NCBI GenBank assembly: GCA_018694835.1
Contig: JABHOG010000007.1
Span: 1 to 64,000, forward strand
From: Planctomycetota bacterium
GTDB lineage: Bacteria > Planctomycetota > UBA8108 > UBA1146
Direction of reading: 5' to 3'
DNA length: 64,000 nt
The notes under the pieces were generated by a model. It ran no database searches. It was not told the origin of the DNA and saw only the letters and a program-made list of their open reading frames with translations. Numbering within the stretch: position 1 is the stretch's first letter; every line of letters begins with the position of its first letter. Below, one piece after another: positions 41,607 to 51,164 of this stretch. Made by a program: the position numbers and the translations under genes.

Positions 41607-44071
41607 TGTTCGAAGATGTTCCACTACCTCTCTTCTGCTTGCTGATCGGAGTCCCGGCGCTATGGCTACTGCTGGCGGGCAAGGTGCGCTGGGCCTGGAC
41701 CGTCGCCGGAGCAATCTTATCTGCTCTCCCGTTACTCTCCCCCGAACCACCGACCATCACCGATCGGATCATCTGGATCGGCTTTGCCGTGTTGCTGGTG
41801 ATCGGCTTCATCGCACCCCTGCGGCGCTGGTGGATCACCTCGATGGTGATGGGAATCGTCAAGAAAGTTCTCCCCGCCATCAGTGATACGGAGCGAGAGG
41901 CACTGGAGGGGGGCACGGTCTGGTGGGACGGTGAAATCTTCTCAGGAGCTCCGGACTGGAAGCACTGGTTTTCCCTCGGGCCGGCACAACTGACCGCAAG
42001 AGAACGAGAGTTCATCGATGGCCCGGTCGCAGAGTTGACTCAATTTGTCGATAACTGGAAGGATCGCCAGGACGGTTCCATCTCCGATGAAGCGTTCGAC
42101 TTCCTCGCCTCGCGCGGATTCTTCGGCATGATCATCCCCGAGAGTTATGGCGGACTCGGATTCTCCGCGGCCGCCATGTCCGCAGTGATCTCTCACGTGG
42201 CCACACTGAGCAACGCACTGGCGATCACCGTGATGGTTCCCAACTCCCTGGGGCCAGGCGAGTTGTTACTGCACTACGGAACCGACGCACAAAAAGATCG
42301 CCTGTTGCCACTGCTGGCGAACGGTCAGGAAATTCCCTGCTTCGCACTCACCGAACCGGGAGCCGGTTCGGATGCGGCAGGATCGATGACGAGTGATGGC
42401 GTGGTGGTCGAGCAAGAAGTCGACGGACAGAAAGTACTCGGAATCCGACTCAACTGGGACAAGCGCTACATCACATTGGCGCCGCGCGCGACGCTGGTCG
42501 GAGTCGCTTTCCGCCTCCATGACCCCGATCATCTGCTCGGCCAGGTGGATGACCTGGGGATCACCTGTGCACTCGTCTCTGCAGACCTGGATGGAGTCGA
42601 GATCGGCGAACGACACGACCCCCTCGGAGTTCCCTTCCTCAACGGCCCGACCCGCGGTCGTGATGTGTGGGTTCCCATCGATGCGGTGATCGGCGGCGAA
42701 GGGGGCTGTGGCAAGGGCTGGCGGATGTTGATGCAATGCCTCTCGGCAGGACGCGGCATCTCGCTGCCCTCCAGTTCTGCGGGCGGTTGCCAGTTATGCC
42801 TGCGAGTCGCCGCGACTCACGCCTCGGTGCGAGAGCAGTTTGGTCTACCGATCGGACGCTTCGAAGGAGTCCAGGAACCGCTGGTCCGATGCGCCTCCAG
42901 CAGTTACGCCCTCGATGCACTCCGAGGTATCACCACCCTGGCGGTCGACCGTGGCGAAAAGCCCGCAGTCATCAGTGCCATCGCCAAGGCGTTCGCCACC
43001 GAACGATTGCGTGAGGTGGTCAATGACTCGATGGACATCGTCGCTGGAAATGCCATCTGCCGCGGTCCCCGAAACGAGCTCGCCAATGCCTACTCGGCAG
43101 TTCCGGTCGGAATCACCGTCGAGGGCGCCAATATCCTGACTCGCACCATGATCATCTTTGGCCAGGGCGCAGTTCGCTGCCATCCTTTCGTCACCGCCGA
43201 ACTGGAAGCGGTGGAAAAGGCAGACCTGGCCGCCTTCGATCGTGCCTTCTGGGGACATGTCGGTTTCGTCGTGTCCAATGGAACCCGCTCACTGTTCCAC
43301 AGAATCAGCGGCTACCGCCTGACCGGGCGCGACTTCGACGGAATCATCGGTCGCTGCCAGCAGCGGCTGACCGGCTTGTCGGCTCACTTCGCACTCAGTT
43401 CCGACATTGCGATGGCCAGTCTCGGCGGATCGCTCAAGCGCAAGGAACACCTGACCGGTCGACTCGCCGATGCCCTCTCCTGGATCGCCGTCGGCTCGGC
43501 AGCGCTGAAGAAGTTTCACGACGACGGTCGTCCCGATCGAGATGCTGAGCTGGTCCAGTACCTGATGGAAACCTGTGTTCTACGGACCGAGGAAGCACTG
43601 GCGGGGTTCGTCCAGAATCTTCCACACCGTCCAGCGGCGTGGGCTCTTCGTTTGCTGGGAGTACCCGGTCGAGCGATCACGCTCGGTCCCTCCGATCGGC
43701 TGGCGGATCGGATCGCATCCGACCTGCTCGATGGATCGGCGCTGATCCGAAGCCTCACCGAGGATGTGATCTCACGGCCCGCCGGCAGCCCTGGCCTGGC
43801 GACCCTCGAAGCCGCTCTGGAAAAGATCGTCGCGTCCCGTGGCGACACGGAAGCGTTGAAGGATGCCATCCGGGCCAAGCGTCTAGAAAAGCATCCGGCC
43901 TCGACGCTGGTCGAGAGAGGGCGCGCAGCAGGAGTCATCGATGAAGAGGGTGAGCGGCGCCTCCGCGAGGCGGATCTGGCCCGTCGCGAGGCGATTACCG
44001 TCGATTCCTTTGCCGCAGGAAGTTGCCCTGCGACCGAGCAATACCCGACCGATTCTACTGCGACTCAGTGA
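41606..44071 (+). CDS. fadE: FadE-type acyl-CoA dehydrogenase
   Basis: An 821-residue enzyme of the E. coli FadE type. Two hydrophobic N-terminal helices (residues 7-65) anchor it to the membrane. The dehydrogenase core follows (FFGMIIPESYGGLGFSAAAM, CFALTEPGAGSDAAG, CGKGWRMLMQCLSAGRGISLP, REQFGLPIGRFEGVQEPL, FGQGAVRCHP), and a C-terminal DUF1974-like region ends the protein. It catalyses the first, FAD-dependent oxidation of fatty-acid beta-oxidation. It is coupled to the upstream lipoprotein and faces the RND/DUF1302 operon. No fadA/fadB pair is in the window, but thioesterase, dehydrogenase and crotonase genes lie 7-9 kb away. Confidence 0.94.
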   Translation: MFEDVPLPLFCLLIGVPALWLLLAGKVRWAWTVAGAILSALPLLSPEPPTITDRIIWIGFAVLLVIGFIAPLRRWWITSMVMGIVKKVLPAISDTEREALEGGTVWWDGEIFSGAPDWKHWFSLGPAQLTAREREFIDGPVAELTQFVDNWKDRQDGSISDEAFDFLASRGFFGMIIPESYGGLGFSAAAMSAVISHVATLSNALAITVMVPNSLGPGELLLHYGTDAQKDRLLPLLANGQEIPCFALTEPGAGSDAAGSMTSDGVVVEQEVDGQKVLGIRLNWDKRYITLAPRATLVGVAFRLHDPDHLLGQVDDLGITCALVSADLDGVEIGERHDPLGVPFLNGPTRGRDVWVPIDAVIGGEGGCGKGWRMLMQCLSAGRGISLPSSSAGGCQLCLRVAATHASVREQFGLPIGRFEGVQEPLVRCASSSYALDALRGITTLAVDRGEKPAVISAIAKAFATERLREVVNDSMDIVAGNAICRGPRNELANAYSAVPVGITVEGANILTRTMIIFGQGAVRCHPFVTAELEAVEKADLAAFDRAFWGHVGFVVSNGTRSLFHRISGYRLTGRDFDGIIGRCQQRLTGLSAHFALSSDIAMASLGGSLKRKEHLTGRLADALSWIAVGSAALKKFHDDGRPDRDAELVQYLMETCVLRTEEALAGFVQNLPHRPAAWALRLLGVPGRAITLGPSDRLADRIASDLLDGSALIRSLTEDVISRPAGSPGLATLEAALEKIVASRGDTEALKDAIRAKRLEKHPASTLVERGRAAGVIDEEGERRLREADLARREAITVDSFAAGSCPATEQYPTDSTATQ

Positions 44072-44169
44072 TGCCTGAGGGTCACGAAGAGTCCACCGCC
44101 TGACCCGGAAACGGCGCTACGGCACGACAGCCAGAATCACTGCATCCAGAATCACTACACTGAAGCGGA

Positions 44170-46500
44170 TTACTCCTTGGCGGCACTCTTCGCGGCACCG
44201 TCTCCTCCTCCGGGGAGGACCCTCTGCAGTGCCGGCAATAGCACCAGCGCTCCAATCATGTTTCCGGCAAACATGAAGCAAAGCAACAATCCCATGTCCG
44301 CCTGCAATTTCAGGTCGGAGTAGATCCAGGTGGCGACTCCCAGGGCCAGCGTCAACCCGGTCACCAGAACCGCATTGCCGGTGCGCTTCAGAGAGACCAG
44401 ATAGGCCTTCTCCAGATCCGCTCCAGCGCGCCGTGACCGCATCAACTGGGTGGTGATGTAGATGCCGTAATCGACTCCGATTCCGACCCCCAGTGCGGCC
44501 ACCGGCAAGGTCGAGACCTTCAAGCCGATGTCGAAGATCACCATCAGGGCGTAGCACAGAATACTCACCAGGATCAACGGCAAGATCACACACAGCGTCG
44601 CCCGGATGCTGCGAAATGCCAGCAGTCCCAGGGCGATCACGACCAGGTAGATGGTGACGAGCATCTCCATCTGGGCGGCGGCCACCACCTGATTGGTAGC
44701 GGCCATCACACCGACATTTCCAGTCGCCAGGCGAAAATTGACCTTCTCTGAGTTCAGTTCTGCACCGTATTTCTCGACTGCCGCGGTCACTCGATTGATC
44801 GTCTCCGCCTTGTGATCCTCGGTGAAGATCAACACCGGTAACACGCTCGCATCCGAGTTCAACAAGCCGGTGGAGGTCTCGATACTGCTCAGTGCTTGCG
44901 CCAGGATCTCGCTATTTCTTGGCAGCTCCCGCCACTTGGGCGATCCTTCGCTCCAGGCGGCGGCAAGAATCCTGGCGGCCATCGGCAAGGAGATGGCCGA
45001 GCGGACTCCATCGATGTTGGAGATCCTCCAGTGGAACTCGTCGATCCGGTCCATCACGTCATGATCGATACTGGCGTTGGGGACCGTTTCGACGATCACG
45101 GTGATCAGGTCGACCCCGATGGAAAATGAGTGTGCGATGTTGCGGGTATCGACGTTGTAGCGCGATTGGGAGTGCAACTCCGGTAAACCTTCGTTGGCAT
45201 CGCCAATGATGACCTCATCGGCACGGCTCCAGCCCCAGTACACCGCAGCGATGGAGACCAATACCAGTACCACCGCCACCGGTCCTCGAGTGCAAGCAGC
45301 CAGTCGTTGCCACAGGGAATCTCGTAACGGCGTCGGTTTTGCCATCCGCTCGGCGAAGGAGTTCTCTACCTTCATCCCGCCCAGCAATAACGGAAGCAGC
45401 ACGAAGCCGGTGGCAAAGATCAGCACCACCCCCACCGCGGACATCACCGCCAGGTGCTGGATCACACCGATCTCGATGAAGAGCAGGGTCAGAAACCCGA
45501 CGGAATCACTACAAAGCGCCACGCCGCCAGGAAGGAGTAATTGACGAAAGGCGACCCGTGCGGCGGTCCTTGCATCGGCGCCCTCGACGATGGCTCCGGA
45601 GAAAGCACCTGTCATCTGCACCCCGTGGGACATTCCGATGGCAAAGATGAGGAATGGCACCAGGATCGACATCGGATCGAGTCCGTAACCGAGGGTCGTG
45701 ATGGTTCCAAGGGTCCAGATCACTGCCAGCAAGGAGCAGGCCATCGGGAGCAGTGTCAATCGCCAGGAACCGGAGAAGGAGCGCACCAGGAATGCCGTCA
45801 CCAGCAAGGCGATGGCAAAGAACCCGACCACCAGAACCGCGCCGCCGGCGATATCTGAAATCGCTTTCGCGAAACCGATGATGTGAATAGCGATGACGTC
45901 GTCTTCGTGGGGTAAACGGACCATCTCCTCGAGCAGGTTCCCCACCACGATGGGATCCGGTTTCAGCTTGGTGATGGGATCCTGCTCGACCAGCGTTGCG
46001 GTGACCATCGCTGCCGAGAAATCGTTGGCCACCAGTCTGCCCACCTGGCCCGAGTAGAGAACATTCTCCCTGACCTGCTCGGCCATCTCTGCAGTCGGTT
46101 GCCATTCCGCAGGCACCACATTACCGCCCTCGAATCCACCCTCGACGATGCGCACGAATCGAACGTTGGGAGTGAAGATGGATTTGACCGAGGTGCGATC
46201 GACGCCAGGAACTTCCATCAGAGCGTAGGTCACTTCACGGACCCGCTCCAGCGCAGCAGGATCGAACAGGTCTCCGTCCTTGGCCCGAACCGAGATCAAC
46301 AATCGATTCGCCCCGCCGAATTGCTCTCGATGCTTGACGAAGGTCTCCATGTAAGGGTGGCTGAGCGGAAGTTGCTTCTCGAATCCCGCGTCGATGGCCA
46401 ACCGACCGGCCTGTACCGTCAGCAGTACAGATACGACCGCGAGCAGCCACAGCATCCTTCGTCGGTGATCGAAGATCAGTTTTTCAAGCCAAGTTGTCAT
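44170..46500 (-). CDS. RND/MMPL-family transporter
   Basis: A 776-residue inner-membrane transporter with two similar halves, each a membrane helix, a periplasmic loop of about 200 residues and a five-helix bundle. Landmarks are ILVPFLIFAIGMSHGVQMTG in half one and GVGIGVDYGIYITTQLM in half two, corresponding to the proton-relay helices of HAE2/MMPL-type RND proteins. Related proteins often carry hydrophobic or lipid-like substrates. It ends the operon DUF1302-DUF1329-YCF48-RND; its ATG overlaps the YCF48 gene stop (ATGA). Direction of transport cannot be read from sequence. Confidence 0.93.
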   Translation of the reverse strand: MTTWLEKLIFDHRRRMLWLLAVVSVLLTVQAGRLAIDAGFEKQLPLSHPYMETFVKHREQFGGANRLLISVRAKDGDLFDPAALERVREVTYALMEVPGVDRTSVKSIFTPNVRFVRIVEGGFEGGNVVPAEWQPTAEMAEQVRENVLYSGQVGRLVANDFSAAMVTATLVEQDPITKLKPDPIVVGNLLEEMVRLPHEDDVIAIHIIGFAKAISDIAGGAVLVVGFFAIALLVTAFLVRSFSGSWRLTLLPMACSLLAVIWTLGTITTLGYGLDPMSILVPFLIFAIGMSHGVQMTGAFSGAIVEGADARTAARVAFRQLLLPGGVALCSDSVGFLTLLFIEIGVIQHLAVMSAVGVVLIFATGFVLLPLLLGGMKVENSFAERMAKPTPLRDSLWQRLAACTRGPVAVVLVLVSIAAVYWGWSRADEVIIGDANEGLPELHSQSRYNVDTRNIAHSFSIGVDLITVIVETVPNASIDHDVMDRIDEFHWRISNIDGVRSAISLPMAARILAAAWSEGSPKWRELPRNSEILAQALSSIETSTGLLNSDASVLPVLIFTEDHKAETINRVTAAVEKYGAELNSEKVNFRLATGNVGVMAATNQVVAAAQMEMLVTIYLVVIALGLLAFRSIRATLCVILPLILVSILCYALMVIFDIGLKVSTLPVAALGVGIGVDYGIYITTQLMRSRRAGADLEKAYLVSLKRTGNAVLVTGLTLALGVATWIYSDLKLQADMGLLLCFMFAGNMIGALVLLPALQRVLPGGGDGAAKSAAKE

Positions 46501-47522
46501 TGGCCAGCCTTCCCCGAGCCTTGCGACTTCACGGGAGAGGGCCGATCGAAGTTGCGGTATCCCTTATCGCCTAGAAACTGGAGATTCCCATCCGGTAAAA
46601 GGATGGCAGTGCTGATGATTCTTCGCTCCTCTGGTGAGACATCGGACCAGTTTCCGTCCGCTGAACGATGAAGGGCGCGCCCCTCATCACCAACCACGAT
46701 CACTTCATCCGTGCCGACCCTGCAGCCGCCGAAGAGTGCCGCCTCCGATCCGGAATCGATACGCTTCCAGCGACCAGGATGTCCCTCCCACAGGTTGCCA
46801 CGCAAACCCATCACGATGATGGAATCGGGGCTGTCGATCATCACGTGGAAGAAAGTGCCGTCGTAAGGGCTCTCCAGTACAGTCCACTCGTCTCCTCCAT
46901 CTCGACTCTCGAAGATGGAACCAAACTCTCCGGTGACGACCAGCCGTTCAGCGGATTTCTGAAGTGAATAGAGGTGCGGGCCATCTTCCGAGATCAGCTC
47001 TTGCTTCCAGTGATCCCCGCCATCATCGCTGATCAGCAGCGTGCCGAAAGCGCCCACCGCAACTACACGTGAATCCCCGATGGCCTGAATCGAGAAGAGC
47101 CCCAGATCCGCTTCGGGATCGCAGTACACCGATTGCCAGCTGAGACCGGAGTCGCGCGATCGCAACACGGTGGTGTCGTGGCCCACGGCAAAGGCGGTCC
47201 CCTGAGAATCGAGGATAATCGCCGTCAGCATGCGCCGAGTCGGAGCTTCGATCTGCTGATACGTTTTGCCACCATCGGCGGAACGGAGAATCAAACCGTG
47301 ATTCCCCGAAACCAGCACCACATCACCGACGCAGGTCGCTCCGACCAGCAAGGCAGATTCCGCCTTGTCCGCCATATGCGAGCGATCAGCGACGGTGGGA
47401 TCATCCTCTACCCTCGCTTCAGCCGGGTCGATGCAGAAGGAGAGGAGGAAAGCTCCTACCAGTGCCAGAGACAGCACCAGCGTGCGCCAATCAGTCAGGA
47501 TCACCACCACCGCTCGATTCAT
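46497..47522 (-). CDS. Exported YCF48/BNR-like beta-propeller
   Basis: A 341-residue protein with an N-terminal signal/anchor (LVLSLALVGAFLLSFC). It has repeated sialidase-type units such as HGLILRSADGGKTYQQI, DTTVLRSRDSGLSWQSV, GTLLISDDGGDHWKQE and GSIFESRDGGDEWTVL, as in the photosystem II assembly factor Ycf48; no photosynthetic role is implied here. It is coupled to the RND gene and likely serves as a periplasmic accessory of the transporter. Confidence 0.9.
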   Translation of the reverse strand: MNRAVVVILTDWRTLVLSLALVGAFLLSFCIDPAEARVEDDPTVADRSHMADKAESALLVGATCVGDVVLVSGNHGLILRSADGGKTYQQIEAPTRRMLTAIILDSQGTAFAVGHDTTVLRSRDSGLSWQSVYCDPEADLGLFSIQAIGDSRVVAVGAFGTLLISDDGGDHWKQELISEDGPHLYSLQKSAERLVVTGEFGSIFESRDGGDEWTVLESPYDGTFFHVMIDSPDSIIVMGLRGNLWEGHPGRWKRIDSGSEAALFGGCRVGTDEVIVVGDEGRALHRSADGNWSDVSPEERRIISTAILLPDGNLQFLGDKGYRNFDRPSPVKSQGSGKAGQ

Positions 47523-47548
47523 GATGCACCTTCCATGATGAAAAGAAG

Positions 47549-47582
47549 CCGGGCGGGTGGGGTCTGTTCCCCGCCCGCCCGG
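47549..47582 (-). terminator. GC-rich hairpin between DUF1329 and YCF48 genes
   Basis: CCGGGCGGG-N-GGGG pairs with CCCC-N-CCCGCCCGG around a 6-nt loop; on the minus strand CTTCTTTTC follows. It lies 31 bp after the DUF1329 stop and may partially terminate, leaving the outer-envelope genes more abundant than the downstream transporter. Confidence 0.65.
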
Positions 47583-47613
47583 CAGCTGATCTGCACCTGG
47601 GGGTCAGATGCGA

Positions 47614-48981
47614 CTATCTTCGTCCACGTCGCGAAAGTGCTGCAGGAGAAAAGTCCTTGTCTCGTAGGGTCACATCAAATCGTTCCACCTGACCGGGAGC
47701 ATTGAATCCAATGGCGAGATAGCGGCCATTCTGCAGATCATAGTGCGCCAGCAGGGAATCGTAGAGGATGGGAATGTCGTAATAGACGATGGGATACGCC
47801 TCGGACACTCGCCAGATCTTGCCTGAGTTGTCGTACTGATCGACCACCAGCGGCTGCCATGAATCTTCATCGAAGTGCATGACGCGCTTGGCGTAGAGAT
47901 GACTGGTGCCCGACTTGACCGTGGCCTCCACCTTCCAGACCCGGTGATGCTCATAGCGAAGCAGATCCGGGTTCAGGTGTCCTGCCCGGATCATCTGATC
48001 CGGATCGACCTCGGCATTGTGAGACTTGTAGCAGTTGTAGGGGACGATCATCTCCTGGCGACCGATCAACTTCCAGTCGTAGCGCTCGGGACTGCCATTG
48101 AACATGTCGAACTGGTCATTGGTCCGCTGACCATCGCTGGCGGTTCCAGGATTGTCGAAGGCCACCTGTGGCGCACGGCGTACGCGTCGCAGTCCAGCGC
48201 TGTAAACCCAGGCCTTACGAGGTTCCTGAGCCTGATCCAGCGACTCGTGGACATGCAACTTGGTGCCCGCCAGTCGCGGTGGGGAAATCACTCCCTGGTA
48301 GAACTTGGCCAGAATATTGTCCGAATTCGCCGAACTCATTCCCTCACGGTTGTAACGCCACATCACCTGCTCTTCGATGCGCACCATCACGAAACTCCCA
48401 TCGGGAGTGGGAGCCACCTGACCGATGGTGCGGGCCATCACTTCGCCGCGGTAGCGCAGCATGTGATTCCACAGCACTTCCAGTCCACTCTTGGGCATCG
48501 GGAAGGGAGAGGTACGGCGGCAGTCCTTGACGCCATTGCCGTCGGCGGTCAATGAAGCAGTTTCTGCGTTCTCGAGGGCAGCCTTGTAGATGTCTTCCGG
48601 ATAACAAGCACTGCGTCGCGAAGGGTACACATTCATGTACCAGCTGTCGGGGTAGCGCTCGAACATCGCGACCTGCCCGGCAGAGAGGAACTTGGAGTAT
48701 TTCTGGTAGTTCTCACCATCGATCTTGTACAGCGGTTTGTCGCTGGCAAACGGATCGACATAGTGATCCCCAGGCTTCCAGCCGGCAGGAATGGTGTTGT
48801 ATCCGCCGGTCCAGGGAGGAATCGTTCCCGCCTTAGATCCGCTTCCATTGCCCGCCTGGATGGCGCCCATTGCGGTGAGTTCCTTGCCCAGTTCAGGGCC
48901 GTCCGCCGCAGATGGTACCGTTGCAACCAGGCCAATGGCTCCCAGTAGCAACAAGCCGAGGACGATCTTTCGATTCAACAT
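47614..48981 (-). CDS. DUF1329 periplasmic/outer-membrane protein (LolA/LolB-like fold)
   Basis: A 455-residue exported protein with signal peptide (IVLGLLLLGAIGLVATVPSA). Family features include MGAIQAGNGSGSKAGTIPPW near the mature N-terminus, the KSGLEVLWNHMLRYRG segment and YNCYKSHNAEVDPDQMI. DUF1329 proteins are predicted to have a lipid-binding half-barrel. It sits 12 bp downstream of the DUF1302 barrel gene. In proteobacteria these two families are regularly adjacent and accompany RND transporters, so a carrier role between membranes is plausible. Confidence 0.92.
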   Translation of the reverse strand: MLNRKIVLGLLLLGAIGLVATVPSAADGPELGKELTAMGAIQAGNGSGSKAGTIPPWTGGYNTIPAGWKPGDHYVDPFASDKPLYKIDGENYQKYSKFLSAGQVAMFERYPDSWYMNVYPSRRSACYPEDIYKAALENAETASLTADGNGVKDCRRTSPFPMPKSGLEVLWNHMLRYRGEVMARTIGQVAPTPDGSFVMVRIEEQVMWRYNREGMSSANSDNILAKFYQGVISPPRLAGTKLHVHESLDQAQEPRKAWVYSAGLRRVRRAPQVAFDNPGTASDGQRTNDQFDMFNGSPERYDWKLIGRQEMIVPYNCYKSHNAEVDPDQMIRAGHLNPDLLRYEHHRVWKVEATVKSGTSHLYAKRVMHFDEDSWQPLVVDQYDNSGKIWRVSEAYPIVYYDIPILYDSLLAHYDLQNGRYLAIGFNAPGQVERFDVTLRDKDFSPAALSRRGRR

Positions 48982-48993
48982 TGAGGTCTCCTC

Positions 48994-50808
48994 CTAGAAT
49001 GAGTAACTGGCGGTGAGGGACATGAAATCTCGGTCGTTACGCAGGTTGTATCGACTACCGCCGAACGAGTTGGTGTAACCGAGTTTGACATCCCACAATC
49101 CGAGGGCTCCGACCGCTACCGAGGTGCTGAGGCCCTTGCGCCCCTCGATGAAGTTCGCCACGGGTACCGGTGAGGTCCCCTCGACGTCATGAGAAAATGC
49201 GACGATTGGCGAGACCGCCAGCGAACCGATGGCGTTGTAATAGGTCAACTTGATCAGCGCCTTGTACCCCATCGAAAGGGCGTCCGGGAACGCAGACAGC
49301 GGCTCAGTTCCAGGCTGGATTCCCAGGCCGGTGAAGAGGTCGGTTCCACTGGTGTAGGTTCCTGTCGCCTCGTAGCGGAAGTTCGCCTGGTCTTCCATTT
49401 CGTTGACGTAGGTCGCTGCGAATTCACCGACCATTGCAGCCTGGTCGGCACCGAGCAGACCCGCCATCACCTTGGTCAGACTGAACTGAGCCTGGGCGAC
49501 ATCCTTGCGATTGAAACCATGAATCGTCTCACCGTAATCAAATGCACCGATGGTGCTCTGACCGAACACCCCATTGAGGGGGGACAGTGCAGCAAAGAGG
49601 ATCTCCACATCATCGACCTGCAACGGCTGGTCGATGTGAAGGGAGGCTTCCCCCTGCAGAGCGATCCCGGTATTTCCAAGGTCAGAGTTGAAACTGATCC
49701 CGAAGGTATCGATATCTTCAGGGTACTCGAGGAAGTACTCGGCAGAGCCGCCGTAGTCGCCGGCTGCGACCCCTGCTGGAGTTCCGGTGATGGCACTGAT
49801 GATGGGCAGTCGACTGTGTAGATGAGTGTAGAACAGGCCGACCTCGGTACCGCCCAGTTCCTCGATGAACCAGCGAGCGGAGAGACCGTACTGGCCGAGG
49901 TCATCGGGAGTCCTGTCGCCGGTGCGATGTACTCCCACTCCTATCGGTGAGTTGTAAGTGGGATTGGTACCAATCGGTCCTGGAACCGGAGTATCGACGA
50001 TCTGGTCGTCGACACCGAAGCCCAGCAACACGTGGTTTCCACCCGGACTGGCGATATCAGTGACCGAGAAGTAGGTGCCGAGCGGTTCGAGTCGAGTCGG
50101 GCGCCAGCCGAGCTGGTAAAAGCCCTGCAACACGACGGTATCGGAGAGATCGTAGTCGAACTTGGCAGCCGGAATCGGTACCAGTGCTTCCTTGATCTCT
50201 GAACCGGCGGCTCGCAGTTTCGACAGATCGACCGGGTTGATGGTGTTGAGACCATTCTGGATGAAGGTACTCTCCCCCCAGTTGATCACCTGGCTTCCCA
50301 GGGTCACCGTCAACGGATTGTCGATGTTGCCAAAATCTCCGCGGATCCACGCATCGAGCAGGATCGCATTCTGGCCCGCAAACCGCTCTGCAGTGCCATT
50401 CAATGCGGGGCGGCCTTCAGCGAGAACATCGCCTTCACGGACGGCAAAGTCGGTGAAGTAAAATCCTCTCACAAAAACAAAGTAATCGTCGACATCGAAG
50501 GAGATCTCGTGCAGCACCTTGAGGTTTTGCGAGAAGATATCCCCTACATCGTAATTGAGGTTTCCGTCATCCCCGTTGAGGGAGTGTCCGGTACCGCCAT
50601 TGGTGGTTCCGACGATACTGGGATCTCGATCCGAGACTCTCCAGGAAAGCCCAGCGGAGACGGTGGTATCGAAGTGTCCCGTGACCTTTCCATGGATCAG
50701 GTCGAACTCGATGGCTCCGGCGATGACTGGTGCCAGGGTAAAGATGGTCACGAAGAGAGCGGCTTGTAACCGTGCTCGTGATCCAAGCGGGGAACGAGAT
50801 CCTCGCAT
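48994..50808 (-). CDS. DUF1302 outer-membrane beta-barrel protein
   Basis: A 604-residue protein with a signal peptide ending near VIAGA. The mature protein has alternating aromatic/polar strands typical of a barrel (FVFVRGFYFTDFAV, VTLGSQVINWGESTFIQNG, YKALIKLTYYNAIGSLAVSP) and finishes with LTASYSF, an aromatic C-terminal residue as recognised by BAM. AAGGAGG precedes ATG 50808. First gene of the DUF1302-DUF1329-YCF48-RND operon. It implies a true outer membrane in this organism. The proposed ligand class, hydrophobic molecules, is inferred from the neighbours. Confidence 0.93.
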   Translation of the reverse strand: MRGSRSPLGSRARLQAALFVTIFTLAPVIAGAIEFDLIHGKVTGHFDTTVSAGLSWRVSDRDPSIVGTTNGGTGHSLNGDDGNLNYDVGDIFSQNLKVLHEISFDVDDYFVFVRGFYFTDFAVREGDVLAEGRPALNGTAERFAGQNAILLDAWIRGDFGNIDNPLTVTLGSQVINWGESTFIQNGLNTINPVDLSKLRAAGSEIKEALVPIPAAKFDYDLSDTVVLQGFYQLGWRPTRLEPLGTYFSVTDIASPGGNHVLLGFGVDDQIVDTPVPGPIGTNPTYNSPIGVGVHRTGDRTPDDLGQYGLSARWFIEELGGTEVGLFYTHLHSRLPIISAITGTPAGVAAGDYGGSAEYFLEYPEDIDTFGISFNSDLGNTGIALQGEASLHIDQPLQVDDVEILFAALSPLNGVFGQSTIGAFDYGETIHGFNRKDVAQAQFSLTKVMAGLLGADQAAMVGEFAATYVNEMEDQANFRYEATGTYTSGTDLFTGLGIQPGTEPLSAFPDALSMGYKALIKLTYYNAIGSLAVSPIVAFSHDVEGTSPVPVANFIEGRKGLSTSVAVGALGLWDVKLGYTNSFGGSRYNLRNDRDFMSLTASYSF

Positions 50809-51164
50809 GCTGGTGTACCTCCTTGCTGAGATGAACGCTTCGATGACTCCCGGGGAGTGGTGCCAGACATCCGGCGGGCCTCCGACGAGATCATCCGGAC
50901 TCTCGAGAGATGAGTTTGATAGGTGTCGTCATGACAGAGTGGTCATAACCGCAAGAGAAAGGTCCCACCTCTCCCTCATCACACACACACCTCGACTGCT
51001 CACTTCTCGCCATTTCCTCCGGAACAAAGCGTCTACGAGCAGGGAAGATACGGGATTGACAGGGCATCAGACAAGCATCATCTGCTCTGGCAATCTCAAC
51101 TCTTCTGGTTCAAAGTGTCCGGGAAGTGCAAATAGACTGCAAATCTGCCGACAGGGAGCCCAAG
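50809..51164. other. 356-bp divergent intergenic region
   Basis: This gap between the DUF1302 operon (minus) and the thioesterase gene (plus) must hold promoters for both. It contains the palindrome GTCATGAC at 50928-50935 and a related GTCATAAC at 50942-50949 (14-bp offset), a possible operator; a short CA run near 50981; and a TTGACA element at 51056. No gene is seen in it. Confidence 0.5.
51056..51083 (+). promoter_or_regulatory. Possible promoter of the thioesterase gene
   Basis: TTGACA at 51056-51061 matches the -35 consensus exactly; TCATCT at 51078-51083, 16 bp later, is a weak -10. The thioesterase start is 82 bp downstream. Confidence 0.35.

Noticed and set aside
46497..47522. Photosynthesis-related gene because of YCF48 similarity
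   Set aside because: The family is a generic BNR-type propeller widespread in non-phototrophs; context is an RND transporter operon.
47549..47582. Origin or attachment site because of the GC-rich palindrome
   Set aside because: It has terminator-like geometry directly after a stop codon and no flanking direct repeats or integrase gene.
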